A stretch of 17,880 bases of DNA from an uncultured Prevotellaceae bacterium (GTDB lineage Bacteria; Bacteroidota; Bacteroidia; Bacteroidales; Bacteroidaceae): the NCBI GenBank assembly GCA_902775075.1, contig CACYKX010000037.1:1-17880 (forward strand). The letters are read 5' to 3'. The notes under the pieces are model-generated. The model was not told where the DNA came from. It did not search any database and saw only the letters and a list, made by a program, of their open reading frames with translations. This document shows, piece by piece, positions 1 to 6,620 of this stretch (the first letter of the stretch is position 1; each line of letters opens with the position of its first letter). The position numbers and the translations under genes are program-made.

Positions 1-58
1 TACGAACAGGATTGCAACCAGCAAGGTTGAAACAGGAAGGCAACTTAAATTGTAGCAT

Positions 59-90
59 TTTGTATCTTATGTTATGATTTTATAAGTTTG
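59..90 (+). promoter_or_regulatory. Bacteroidota-type promoter for the exported hydrolase
   Basis: A TTTG (-33 element) at 59-62 is followed after 20 bp by TAAGTTTG at 83-90, an exact match to the Bacteroidota -7 consensus TAnnTTTG. Transcription would start near 95-100 and give a leader of about 60 nt before the ATG at 159. The match and spacing are seen directly; activity is inferred. Confidence 0.6.
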
Positions 91-103
91 TCGAATCGGG
101 CCC

Positions 104-121
104 TTTGATTAATGAACCAAA
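104..121. promoter_or_regulatory. Possible operator dyad just downstream of the promoter
   Basis: TTTGATT (104-110) and AACCAAA (115-121) form an inverted repeat with one mismatch around a 4-nt centre. It lies just after the predicted transcription start of the 159-986 gene, a usual place for a repressor site. No matching regulator is encoded nearby and the dyad is short and AT-rich, so chance is a real alternative. Confidence 0.25.
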
Positions 122-158
122 GACCAATGGTAGAATTCGTATATAAAACAATAGACAA

Positions 159-986
159 ATGAAACAATTCGCATTTATCTTACTTGGTGTCTTGTTGTCA
201 TTCGCAGGCTATGCCCAAAAGCCGGCAGACTATGAGAAAGCAAGCTACAAAGTAGTAAAGGATTTGAGCTACACACTCTCAGGCGATCCTTACGCCAAGG
301 AAAGATGTAAGCTCGACATCTACTATTCGGAAGAACTGAGCGACCGGCCTGTAGTAGTATGGTTCCATGGTGGAGGACTCACTCAAGGCAACAAGGATTT
401 TCCCTGGCTGATGAAGCAGAAGGGAATTGTACTTGTGGCTGTCAACTACCGCCTGCTACCTAACGTTACAGTAGACAGCACGCTCGATGATGCAGCAGCA
501 GCCATAGCCTGGACATTCAAGAATATCCAGCGCTTTGGCGGCAACCCTCATGAAATCTTCGTCTCGGGACATTCGGCAGGCGGTTACATCACAGCCATGG
601 AAGGCCTTGACAAGAAGTATCTTGCACACTATGGCATTGATGCTGACAGTATTATGGGGCTGGTGCCTTTCAGTGGACAGATGATCAGTCATTTCTCCTA
701 CAGGCAGATGAAAGGAATTGGCCCACTGCAGGCTATAGTGGACCCGTACGCTCCGCTCTACCATGTGCGTAAGGATGCCCCGCCCATCGTCTTGATTACG
801 GGCGATCGTGAGATGGAACTTTTCGGCCGCTACGAGGAGAATGCCTACATGTGGCGCATGCTCAAGCTTGTGGGGCACCCCGACGTTCGGCTCTATGAGA
901 TAGGAGGTCACAACCACGGAGATATGGGCAATCCCGCACAGCACATTCTCTACCAGTTTATATTGGAGAAAACAAGAAATCAGTAA
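159..986 (+). CDS. Exported alpha/beta hydrolase (esterase/lipase, HSL/BD-FAE-like)
   Basis: The 275-residue protein begins with a signal peptide (about residues 1-20, ending GYAQ), so it should act in the periplasm or at the cell surface. The oxyanion-hole motif HGGG is at residues 70-73, and the nucleophile elbow GHSAGG places the catalytic Ser at 139. The likely acid is Asp216 in GDRE, and the base is His251 or His253 in GHNHG. These features fit carboxylesterases of the hormone-sensitive-lipase/BD-FAE type, which remove acyl groups such as acetate or ferulate from glycans or small esters. The receptor gene follows 31 nt after the stop codon, so it probably belonged to a locus importing an acylated glycan. 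That locus is now broken by the adjacent insertion sequence. The catalytic set appears intact; the substrate is unknown. Confidence 0.85.
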   Translation: MKQFAFILLGVLLSFAGYAQKPADYEKASYKVVKDLSYTLSGDPYAKERCKLDIYYSEELSDRPVVVWFHGGGLTQGNKDFPWLMKQKGIVLVAVNYRLLPNVTVDSTLDDAAAAIAWTFKNIQRFGGNPHEIFVSGHSAGGYITAMEGLDKKYLAHYGIDADSIMGLVPFSGQMISHFSYRQMKGIGPLQAIVDPYAPLYHVRKDAPPIVLITGDREMELFGRYEENAYMWRMLKLVGHPDVRLYEIGGHNHGDMGNPAQHILYQFILEKTRNQ

Positions 987-1017
987 CAATCATCTACAAA
1001 CTTGCATTATTATCAAT

Positions 1018-1968
1018 ATGAATCAATTGCTATTCAAGTCACTGCTCATTGCAGGGGCCTTCACGGCACCATGCTTGTCCTTACATGCAGGACAGCTTGG
1101 GAGACAGAGTACACTGCACGTTGCTCAGCAATCACAACGCACAGTGCAGGGACATGTGGCGGATGCCGAAGGACCAATCATCGGCGCCACCATTAAGGAG
1201 AAAAGTAATCCACAAAATGCTACAGTAACCGACTTCGACGGAAACTTCACGCTCCGCGTTAGTGAGGGAGCTACACTTATTGTCACCTACGTGGGCTACA
1301 AGACCCAGGAGGTGGTCGTGGGCAGAAGAAACTCTTTGGATATCAAACTCTCTACAGACGACAAGTCTCTCGAAGAAGTTGTTGTGGTGGGCTATGGCAT
1401 TCAGAAGAAAAAACTGGTGACAGGAGCCACGGTTGATGTGAAGGGAGATGATATACAGAAAATGAACAACACCCAGGTGTTGGGTGCCCTGCAGAGCCTT
1501 AGTCCAGGTGTGAATATAGCAGCTGCGTCTGGTCAGCCTGGCGACAGCTACAACATCAACATCCGTGGTGCGGGAACCAACAGTTCTACCACTCCTTTAT
1601 ATATTATTGACGGTGTGGCTGGTGGAGATATCAATACGCTGAATCCTGCAGACATAGAGCGCATTGATGTGTTGAAGGATGCTGCCTCGTGTGCAATCTA
1701 TGGAGCAAGAGCTGCCAATGGCGTAATCATGATCACCACTAAGCAAGGCAAGCAGGGAAAAGTGCAGGTATCTTATGATGGATACGTGGGCTGGCAGAAT
1801 GTCTACAAGATGCCACGATTGCTCAACGCCCGGCAATATATGTCTATGATGGATCAAATGGCCGTAAACAGCGGCAGTGATGTATACGACTGGAGCCTCA
1901 ATTCCGCAACCCTATCAAAAAGTTTAGGGCCTTGCACCCGGAATCGCCGTGAACGCATTTCTTCTTGA
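1018..1968 (+). pseudogene. Truncated SusC-like TonB-dependent receptor (N-terminal part only)
   Basis: The frame encodes 316 residues, while intact SusC-like receptors, such as the one at 6621, have about 1000. It has a signal peptide, a carboxypeptidase-regulatory-like beta-sandwich (about residues 40-115, with GHVADAEGPIIGATI), a TonB-box region (EEVVVVGYGI) and a plug domain containing YIIDGV and AANGVIMITTKQGK. Receptor-like sequence runs to about codon 294 (VYDWS, near 1899). The last 22 or so residues are unrelated and come from the end of the insertion sequence starting at 1900. The outer-membrane barrel is missing and does not resume after the insertion sequence, so the gene is dead as a transporter. 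Loss by insertion followed by deletion or rearrangement is inferred. Confidence 0.88.
1900..1910 (+). repeat. Left terminal inverted repeat of the IS remnant
   Basis: AATTCCGCAAC matches the reverse complement of 3341-3351 at all 11 positions. It abuts the last receptor-like codon of the truncated SusC gene. Confidence 0.6.
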
Positions 1969-2068
1969 TTGGACCCACTTTTTCACCCTGATCAGTTGCA
2001 TGAGCGCATAGCGCCCCCTTTCCCCAAAATCGGAGATATAAATGGAAAGCCCACTAAAACGCTTTAAC

Positions 2069-3209
2069 TCATCCGTAACTGTTGTTGAATATGGGCCAAT
2101 AGTGCAGCCATCTGATTTTCGTGTAGATATTCAGAGTCCATTGTCTTGCGACACGGACTCATTTCGCCGGGACGACGATAAAGGCAAAGACAAAGCGCTT
2201 CAGACGGCTTTTCATGTCTATATCTGGGAAGATGGCGCTGACCTTGGACAACAAGTACTGATAGAAATTCTTCAGCATGGCAGTAAAGAGCAGGAACACC
2301 GTATTGTCCTCCATGGTTGAGAAGGGAAGATGGGCCATCCGAAGTCGTTATTCTGCATGTCGAAGTTCTTCTCGCTTGCGCCTCGTTGGTTGTACTTGTC
2401 TATAATCTGTTCTTCGGTACTATTATATGGTCGTTGGTCAGTATGGCGCGGTAGATGTATTCCATGCCTGGCAGAAACAGCTCCCCCCTCCCCGTATCCA
2501 TCTTGGTGCGCTGCACTACAAGCCGAAAATACCAGTTGGAAAGGAAATCGGTAAACTCAAATAAGGCGACGTCCTTTTCCTGACTGTTTACTGTCGTAGG
2601 GCGCCATTCCGTACACTGTTCATACATCCGTCTGGGGTCCGCACAACTGCTGGCACAGAGGTAGAACATCTCTGTCCGCAGGGAGAGCACCTCGACAAGT
2701 TCCTTGATGAACGATCCGCAATCGGCACGGAACATGCGTATGTATAGCCAATGAGCCTCAACATTGCCCAATATGCGTGTCAGTTCCTCCACTTGCTCAA
2801 ACTTGACATTTGAGTTGCCCTGCCTGTTCTCGATGCCGATTAACAGCGGACCGGAAGTCATCACTCCAGAGAAGTAGCCCCGTTTCTTCTTGTAGGAATA
2901 CAATGCGTCACTTTTCTCGGCTGGGATGAACTCGTTGTCAAAGTCCACGTCAATGCCCTGACCTTTTTTCAGAAGATCAAGCAGCAGGGTCATGTCAAGC
3001 AGCAGGGAATTGAGCCTCATGGCGGGTCATGCGCATAGACGCTGCCGTTCTGGCTAGTATAGGCTATACTCATTGTGCGCAGTTCCTTCAGCCCTCTGGC
3101 ATTAGTGTCTTAACAGGGAATTTTTGCGCCGGGTGCGGTGCCCATGTACTTTTTCAGGATGGTGGTAGTAGGGGATGATGTTATCGTATTTTATTGCTAA
3201 CTTTGCCAT
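2069..3209 (-). pseudogene. IS1380-family transposase pseudogene
   Basis: Read on the reverse strand from an ATG at 3209 (MAKLAIKYDN), the remnant passes through stretches characteristic of Bacteroides IS1380 DDE transposases: GIDVDFDNEFIPAEK, RADCGSFIKELVE, YRAILTNDH, TMEDNTVFLLFTAML and a C-terminal IRWLHYWPIFNNSYG ending at the TGA at 2069-2071. It is broken several times. There is a deletion near the N-terminus, an in-frame stop near 3118, a frame change near 3020, frameshifts near 2425 and near 2335, and a TGA at 2159-2161 where a Trp is expected. The longest clean stretch is 2400-3020 (206 codons). It cannot make a functional enzyme. Family assignment rests on remembered family motifs and is firm; the exact element is not identified. 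Confidence 0.85.
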
Positions 3210-3340
3210 GCCATTAAGATTTTTGCTTGATTTGTTTTTGCACCATAAAGTTAGTGAAAATTCTGCAAATGGCAAAACTCTGAGAAACTTATTGTCCCTT
3301 AAAGGCTTATAAAAAATATTAAAAACAAAATATACGCTTA

Positions 3341-3351
3341 GTTGCGGAATT
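3341..3351 (-). repeat. Right terminal inverted repeat of the IS remnant
   Basis: GTTGCGGAATT is the exact reverse complement of 1900-1910. It lies about 130 bp upstream of the transposase start and 74 bp from the regulator's stop codon. Confidence 0.6.
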
Positions 3352-3357
3352 AATGTT

Positions 3358-3377
3358 CATTTGTTTTGACTCAAATG
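3358..3377. terminator. Weak hairpin between IS remnant and regulator
   Basis: CATTTG (3358-3363) and CAAATG (3372-3377) form a 6-bp perfect stem with an 8-nt loop. A T-rich stretch follows on the forward strand (3378-3393) but not on the reverse strand, where termination of the regulator transcript would need it. It is a weak candidate only. Confidence 0.2.
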
Positions 3378-3424
3378 CTTTGATTTTTTATTTATACTAT
3401 GGATTATTTCTTGTAGTTACTCTA

Positions 3425-4441
3425 TTAGAGTTTCAGAAGCTTTTTTATGGATTTACCCTTTATGAGAGTAGGTGACATCAAAATTTGCGAGTGTATCTCT
3501 CTACCATTCTCAATACTTCCAATCAATATTTTTACAGCCGATTGGCCAATCCCCTTCAATGGTTGTGCGATACGTGTGATGGGTGGATCAAAATAGTCAA
3601 GATACCTAAGATTATCGAATGAAATAATAGATATATCTTCAGCAATGCCCAGACCAAATTCCTTGAGCGCCTGCAAAGAGCCTAGAAGAATGGTATTGCT
3701 CATGGCAAAAATAGCTGTAGGCTGCGGATCTAGCAATTTCAACAGGCGGGTCTGCAGATATCCGTTATCGATAGAGAACTCGTTGCCACGGAAATAAATA
3801 TTACAGTTCTTGCCTAGCTCTTTGACGGCTGCCTTGCATCCCCGTTCCCTTTCTTTCGTTGTTATTGAAATCGAAGGACCTTCTATGCAGAGAATGTTGC
3901 GGTGCCCCCCTTTGATCAACTCTTTCATTGCCATATATCCCCCATCGAAGTTGTTTGTTGAAATATAAGGCAATTTCGATTTCTTGAAGTATCTGTCCAC
4001 AAGAATTACTGGAATGTGCTTTTGCATCTCCTCCAATTCTTGAGTTCTCCCACCGCAAGGTACAATCACTATTCCATCAACTTTCCTGTGCCTCATTTCG
4101 TATAGAGCTTCTAATTCTGTGGTTCCGTTCTCTTGAGTATCAAAAATAGAAACAGAGTAATTGTACTTTCTTGCCTCCGCAATAATAGAAGCCGATAAAT
4201 TTGCAAAAAAAGGATTGCTTATTGAAGGTACTGCTAAACCTATCGTCTTATTAGAATCGTTGCGCAAACGTTGTGCGGTCTCATCCACGTCTTCACTGAT
4301 CAGTTTATAGATAGACATTACCATTCTCTGAGTAGTGTCAGAAACCCTGTATTCATCGGCTTTTCCATTGAGAATTCTTGATATGGTAGTTTTTGAGAAT
4401 CCAGTCAAACGCGATAATTCAGAAAGTGTCCCTCGTTTCAT
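3425..4441 (-). CDS. LacI-family transcriptional regulator
   Basis: The 338-residue protein has an N-terminal LacI-type helix-turn-helix and hinge (residues 1-50, with TLSELSRLTGFSKTTISRI and LNGK) followed by a periplasmic-binding-protein-like sugar-sensing core (about 60-330). An upstream in-frame ATG at 4465 adds eight residues, but it lies inside the best promoter -7 element (4463-4470). The ATG at 4441, giving MKRGTLSELS, is therefore preferred and gives the usual LacI N-terminus. The gene is divergent from ribokinase with 150 bp between starts, the typical position for a local repressor. It probably binds sites in that gap and releases them with ribose, ribose-5-phosphate or a related inducer. 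Use of a LacI regulator instead of a hybrid two-component or ECF sigma/anti-sigma system suggests sensing of a simple cytoplasmic sugar. Confidence 0.92.
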   Translation of the reverse strand: MKRGTLSELSRLTGFSKTTISRILNGKADEYRVSDTTQRMVMSIYKLISEDVDETAQRLRNDSNKTIGLAVPSISNPFFANLSASIIAEARKYNYSVSIFDTQENGTTELEALYEMRHRKVDGIVIVPCGGRTQELEEMQKHIPVILVDRYFKKSKLPYISTNNFDGGYMAMKELIKGGHRNILCIEGPSISITTKERERGCKAAVKELGKNCNIYFRGNEFSIDNGYLQTRLLKLLDPQPTAIFAMSNTILLGSLQALKEFGLGIAEDISIISFDNLRYLDYFDPPITRIAQPLKGIGQSAVKILIGSIENGREIHSQILMSPTLIKGKSIKKLLKL

Positions 4442-4451
4442 ATTTTCGTTG

Positions 4452-4473
4452 TTTTTTGGCAACAAAATTAAAA
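4452..4473. repeat. Direct-repeat copy 1, candidate LacI operator over the regulator -7 box
   Basis: A T-run followed by GGCAACAAAATTAAAA matches 4480-4501 at 19 of 22 positions, 28 bp away. Its core can also be read as an inverted pair, TTTTG (4454-4458) and CAAAA (4463-4467). It covers the regulator's own -7 box and predicted start site, so binding would repress it. The operator role is inferred. Confidence 0.45.
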
Positions 4474-4494
4474 AAAAATTTTTTTTGCGACAAA
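4463..4494 (-). promoter_or_regulatory. Promoter of the LacI-family regulator
   Basis: On the reverse strand TTTG (complement of 4491-4494) is followed after 20 bp by TAATTTTG (complement of 4463-4470), an exact match to the Bacteroidota TTTG / TAnnTTTG pattern. The predicted start near 4456 leaves a leader of about 15 nt before the ATG at 4441 and rules out the ATG at 4465. Confidence 0.65.
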
Positions 4495-4501
4495 ATTGAA
4501 A
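4480..4501. repeat. Direct-repeat copy 2, candidate LacI operator between the divergent promoters
   Basis: A T-run followed by TGCGACAAAATTGAAA is the second copy of the 22-bp repeat. Within it TTTTG-CGA-CAAAA (4483-4495) is a perfect 5+5 inverted repeat around a central CG-containing triplet, resembling the CG-centred dyads bound by LacI-family proteins. It covers the regulator's -33 box and ends 8 bp before the likely ribokinase -33 box, so one occupied site could control both directions. Confidence 0.5.
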
Positions 4502-4509
4502 GACTTAGA

Positions 4510-4541
4510 TTTAAAAGCAAACAACAATTTTCTTTACTTTG
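4510..4541 (+). promoter_or_regulatory. Likely promoter of the ribokinase-led operon
   Basis: TTTA (4510-4513, three of four -33 bases), 20 bp, then TTACTTTG (4534-4541, all but one base of TAnnTTTG). The start site would be near 4548, giving a leader of roughly 44 nt. No equally good promoter was found before the later forward genes, so this one may drive the whole run to 17532. Confidence 0.5.
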
Positions 4542-4591
4542 CAAATGAATCCTAACTAAAACCAAAAAATAGTTTCAAAACCAAAAACTAT

Positions 4592-5509
4592 ATGGAAAGA
4601 ATAAACAAAGGAAAACTTATCGTAGTAGGAAGTGCAAATACCGACTTGGTAATCCATGCTCCACACTTCCCACAGCCGGGAGAAACAGTCATTGGTGACG
4701 GCTTCATGACAAATTTCGGTGGAAAAGGAGCCAATCAAGCAGTAGCTGCTGCCAGACTTGGAGTTTCTACCACTTTTGTAGGGAAAGTCGGCTCTGATGA
4801 ATTTGGCAAGGCGACGGTAGCCCATCTTATCAAAGAAGGGATTGACGTAAGCCATCTATACACATCTCCCAATAAGCCGTCAGGGGTGGCACTAATCACA
4901 ACTGTAGATGGTGGCGAGAATAGCATCGTAGTAAACTCGGGAGCGAACTTCGACTTAACCGTAGAGGATATAGAAAAGGCAGAAGATGCTTTCACCAGTG
5001 CCTCCATCGTTTTGATGCAATTAGAGACCCCTGTAAATGCTCTTGTAGCGGCTGCTAGATTAGCAAAATCTCATGATTGCTACGTTGTTCTTAACCCTGC
5101 TCCTGCTCCCAAAAGACAACTTCCACAAGAATTACTACAAAACGTAGATCTGCTGATTCCAAATGAGACAGAGGCTTCTGCTATCTCGGGCTGCGAGATT
5201 ACAGACACGAGCACTGCAATGCAGGCCATTGGCATCATTCAGAAGACTGGGGTGAAAGACGTAATTATCACGATAGGATCAAAAGGCGCCATTGCTTCGA
5301 TTGAAGGCAAGCCTACTTTGATTCCAGCCTTTAAAGTTAAAGCGGTTGATACTACTGCAGCCGGTGATACATTTTGCGGAGCTTTATGTGCCGCGCTAAT
5401 CAACGGATCAGACAAACGATCAGCTTTGACCTTTGCCAACAAAGCTTCTTCTATCTCTGTCACTAAAGCAGGAGCACAAATATCAATGCCGCATCTTAGT
5501 GAAATGTAA
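4592..5509 (+). CDS. rbsK: Ribokinase (PfkB family)
   Basis: The 305-residue cytoplasmic enzyme phosphorylates ribose with ATP to ribose-5-phosphate, feeding the pentose phosphate pathway and nucleotide synthesis. The N-terminal PfkB signature contains GSANTDLV (13-20), PGETV (29-33) and GGKGANQAVAAARLG (43-57), all typical of ribokinase rather than fructokinase. The C-terminal signature DTTAAGDTFCGAL carries the catalytic Asp259, and the glycines before it form the anion hole. Length matches the family (about 300-310). It is the first gene of the forward run and the permease ATG lies 25 nt after its stop. Its place beside a LacI regulator and a SusC/SusD pair is the main reason to call this a ribose locus. 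A kinase for another pentose or nucleoside is possible but less likely given the signature. Confidence 0.93.
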   Translation: MERINKGKLIVVGSANTDLVIHAPHFPQPGETVIGDGFMTNFGGKGANQAVAAARLGVSTTFVGKVGSDEFGKATVAHLIKEGIDVSHLYTSPNKPSGVALITTVDGGENSIVVNSGANFDLTVEDIEKAEDAFTSASIVLMQLETPVNALVAAARLAKSHDCYVVLNPAPAPKRQLPQELLQNVDLLIPNETEASAISGCEITDTSTAMQAIGIIQKTGVKDVIITIGSKGAIASIEGKPTLIPAFKVKAVDTTAAGDTFCGALCAALINGSDKRSALTFANKASSISVTKAGAQISMPHLSEM

Positions 5510-5534
5510 ATTTCTCACCTTAAAATATAAAAAT

Positions 5535-6548
5535 ATGTTTATTGTAAATAGTTACACTTTAGCCATAGTGCTCTGTCTCATCACTATGCTTTGCTGGGGA
5601 TCCTGGGGAAACTCGCAAAAACTCGCTGCTAAATCCTGGCGATATGAGTTGTTCTATTGGGATTATGTCATCGGAATGGTAATATTTGCCCTGATAATGG
5701 CCCTGACACTTGGTAGTTTTGGTGAGAGGGGCCGCAGTTTTTTGGAGGATATTGCCCAGGTATCAGTTGCGTCTGTTATCTCTATCCTGGTTGGTGGAGT
5801 TGTTTTCAATGGATCTAACATTCTTTTGTCGGCTTCGACTAGCCTGGCTGGCATGTCTGTAGCATTCCCTCTTGGCGTTGGCCTTGCATTAGTAATTGGG
5901 GTTTTTGTGAACTACTTTGGCTCACCCAAGGGAGATCCTGTATTGCTATTCCTTGGAGTTGCGTTCATCGTTATTGCCCTTATTTTCAATGGAATAAGCT
6001 CTGCAAAGAAAGGTAGTGATACTGCTACGGACAGAAGTAGGAGTAGTAAGGGAATAATGCTTGCTGTTATTTCAGGTGTATTGATGGCTTTCTTCTATCG
6101 CTTTGTTGCAGCAGCCATGGATCTTGACAACTTCGTACATCCTGCTGTCGGAAAGGCAACGCCTTACACAGCATTCTTTATTTTCTCTATTGGAGTCCTG
6201 CTCAGTAACTTTGTCTTCAATACAATTCTGATGCGCCATCCTGTTGATGGGAAACCAACGAACTATAAAGAATATTTCCAGGGAAGCGCTAAGACCCATT
6301 TGGTAGGAATGCTGGGTGGTGTAATCTGGGGACTGGGCACTTTGTTCAGCTATATTGCCGCTGGCAAGGCTGGTGCCGCAATATCCTATGCTTTAGGTCA
6401 AGGCGCACCAATGATAGCAGCTTTGTGGGGCGTGTTTGTATGGAAAGAATTCCGTGGTGCCGGTAAAGTTGTAAATCGCCTACTTACTTTGATGTTCATC
6501 TTCTTTATTGTCGGTCTTAGCTTAATTGTTGCGGCTGGCAACCAATGA
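5535..6548 (+). CDS. Inner-membrane sugar permease, GRP/RhaT-like DMT superfamily (probable ribose uptake)
   Basis: The ATG at 5535 gives a 337-residue protein whose N-terminus enters a membrane helix at once. An in-frame start at 5433 would overlap ribokinase by 77 nt and add a charged, non-membrane leader, so it is rejected. About ten hydrophobic segments can be drawn (near residues 5-22, 40-60, 76-95, 100-122, 130-150, 170-190, 207-228, 255-275, 280-300, 312-335), as in the glucose/ribose porter and L-rhamnose permease branches of the drug/metabolite transporter superfamily. CWGSWGNSQKLAAKSWRYEL near the N-terminus and SYALGQGAPMIAALWGVFVW near the C-terminus are typical of that group. It follows ribokinase closely, so it probably brings periplasmic ribose into the cell for phosphorylation. 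Specificity is inferred from its neighbours. Confidence 0.82.
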   Translation: MFIVNSYTLAIVLCLITMLCWGSWGNSQKLAAKSWRYELFYWDYVIGMVIFALIMALTLGSFGERGRSFLEDIAQVSVASVISILVGGVVFNGSNILLSASTSLAGMSVAFPLGVGLALVIGVFVNYFGSPKGDPVLLFLGVAFIVIALIFNGISSAKKGSDTATDRSRSSKGIMLAVISGVLMAFFYRFVAAAMDLDNFVHPAVGKATPYTAFFIFSIGVLLSNFVFNTILMRHPVDGKPTNYKEYFQGSAKTHLVGMLGGVIWGLGTLFSYIAAGKAGAAISYALGQGAPMIAALWGVFVWKEFRGAGKVVNRLLTLMFIFFIVGLSLIVAAGNQ

Positions 6549-6620
6549 GATGAGTGATTCCTCTGTCTCATGAATAAAAGAAACGATAGAATCTAAAACA
6601 AGAACTATAAACCCAATTTT

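Larger units (their letters stand above)
1900..3351 (-). mobile_element. Decayed IS1380-family insertion sequence
   Basis: An 11-bp perfect inverted repeat, AATTCCGCAAC at 1900-1910 and its complement at 3341-3351, brackets a degenerate reverse-strand IS1380-type transposase. The element is 1452 bp, somewhat short for an IS1380 element, which agrees with the deletion seen in the transposase N-terminal part. The left boundary is exactly where SusC-like coding sequence stops at 1899. No target-site duplication is visible (flanks CCTC and AATG), and the receptor does not continue on the right, so flanking DNA was lost or rearranged after insertion. A second weaker inverted match (CAAAAAGTTT at 1916-1925 and CAATAAGTTT, complement of 3285-3294) lies just inside and could be the true terminus instead. 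Confidence 0.7.

Noticed and set aside
1..55. Short open frames at the left edge that might be the 3' end of an upstream gene
   Set aside because: Two frames end at 30 and 55, but neither peptide (10 and 17 residues) is recognisable, so none can be chosen.
2042..2320. Forward open frame of 92 codons
   Set aside because: It lies antisense to clear IS1380 transposase sequence (TMEDNTVFLLFTAML and neighbours) and has no family resemblance of its own.
4442..4465. Upstream ATG for the LacI-family regulator adding MLPKNNEN
   Set aside because: The codon overlaps the -7 box of the best promoter, so it would not be in the transcript; the LacI N-terminus fits the 4441 start.
5433..5534. Longer N-terminus for the permease
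   Set aside because: It overlaps ribokinase by 77 nt and adds a charged leader unlike family members; the ATG at 5535 leads directly into a membrane helix.
6551..6572. ATGAG/CTCAT hairpin between permease and SusC as an internal terminator
   Set aside because: The stem is only 5 bp and no T tract follows.
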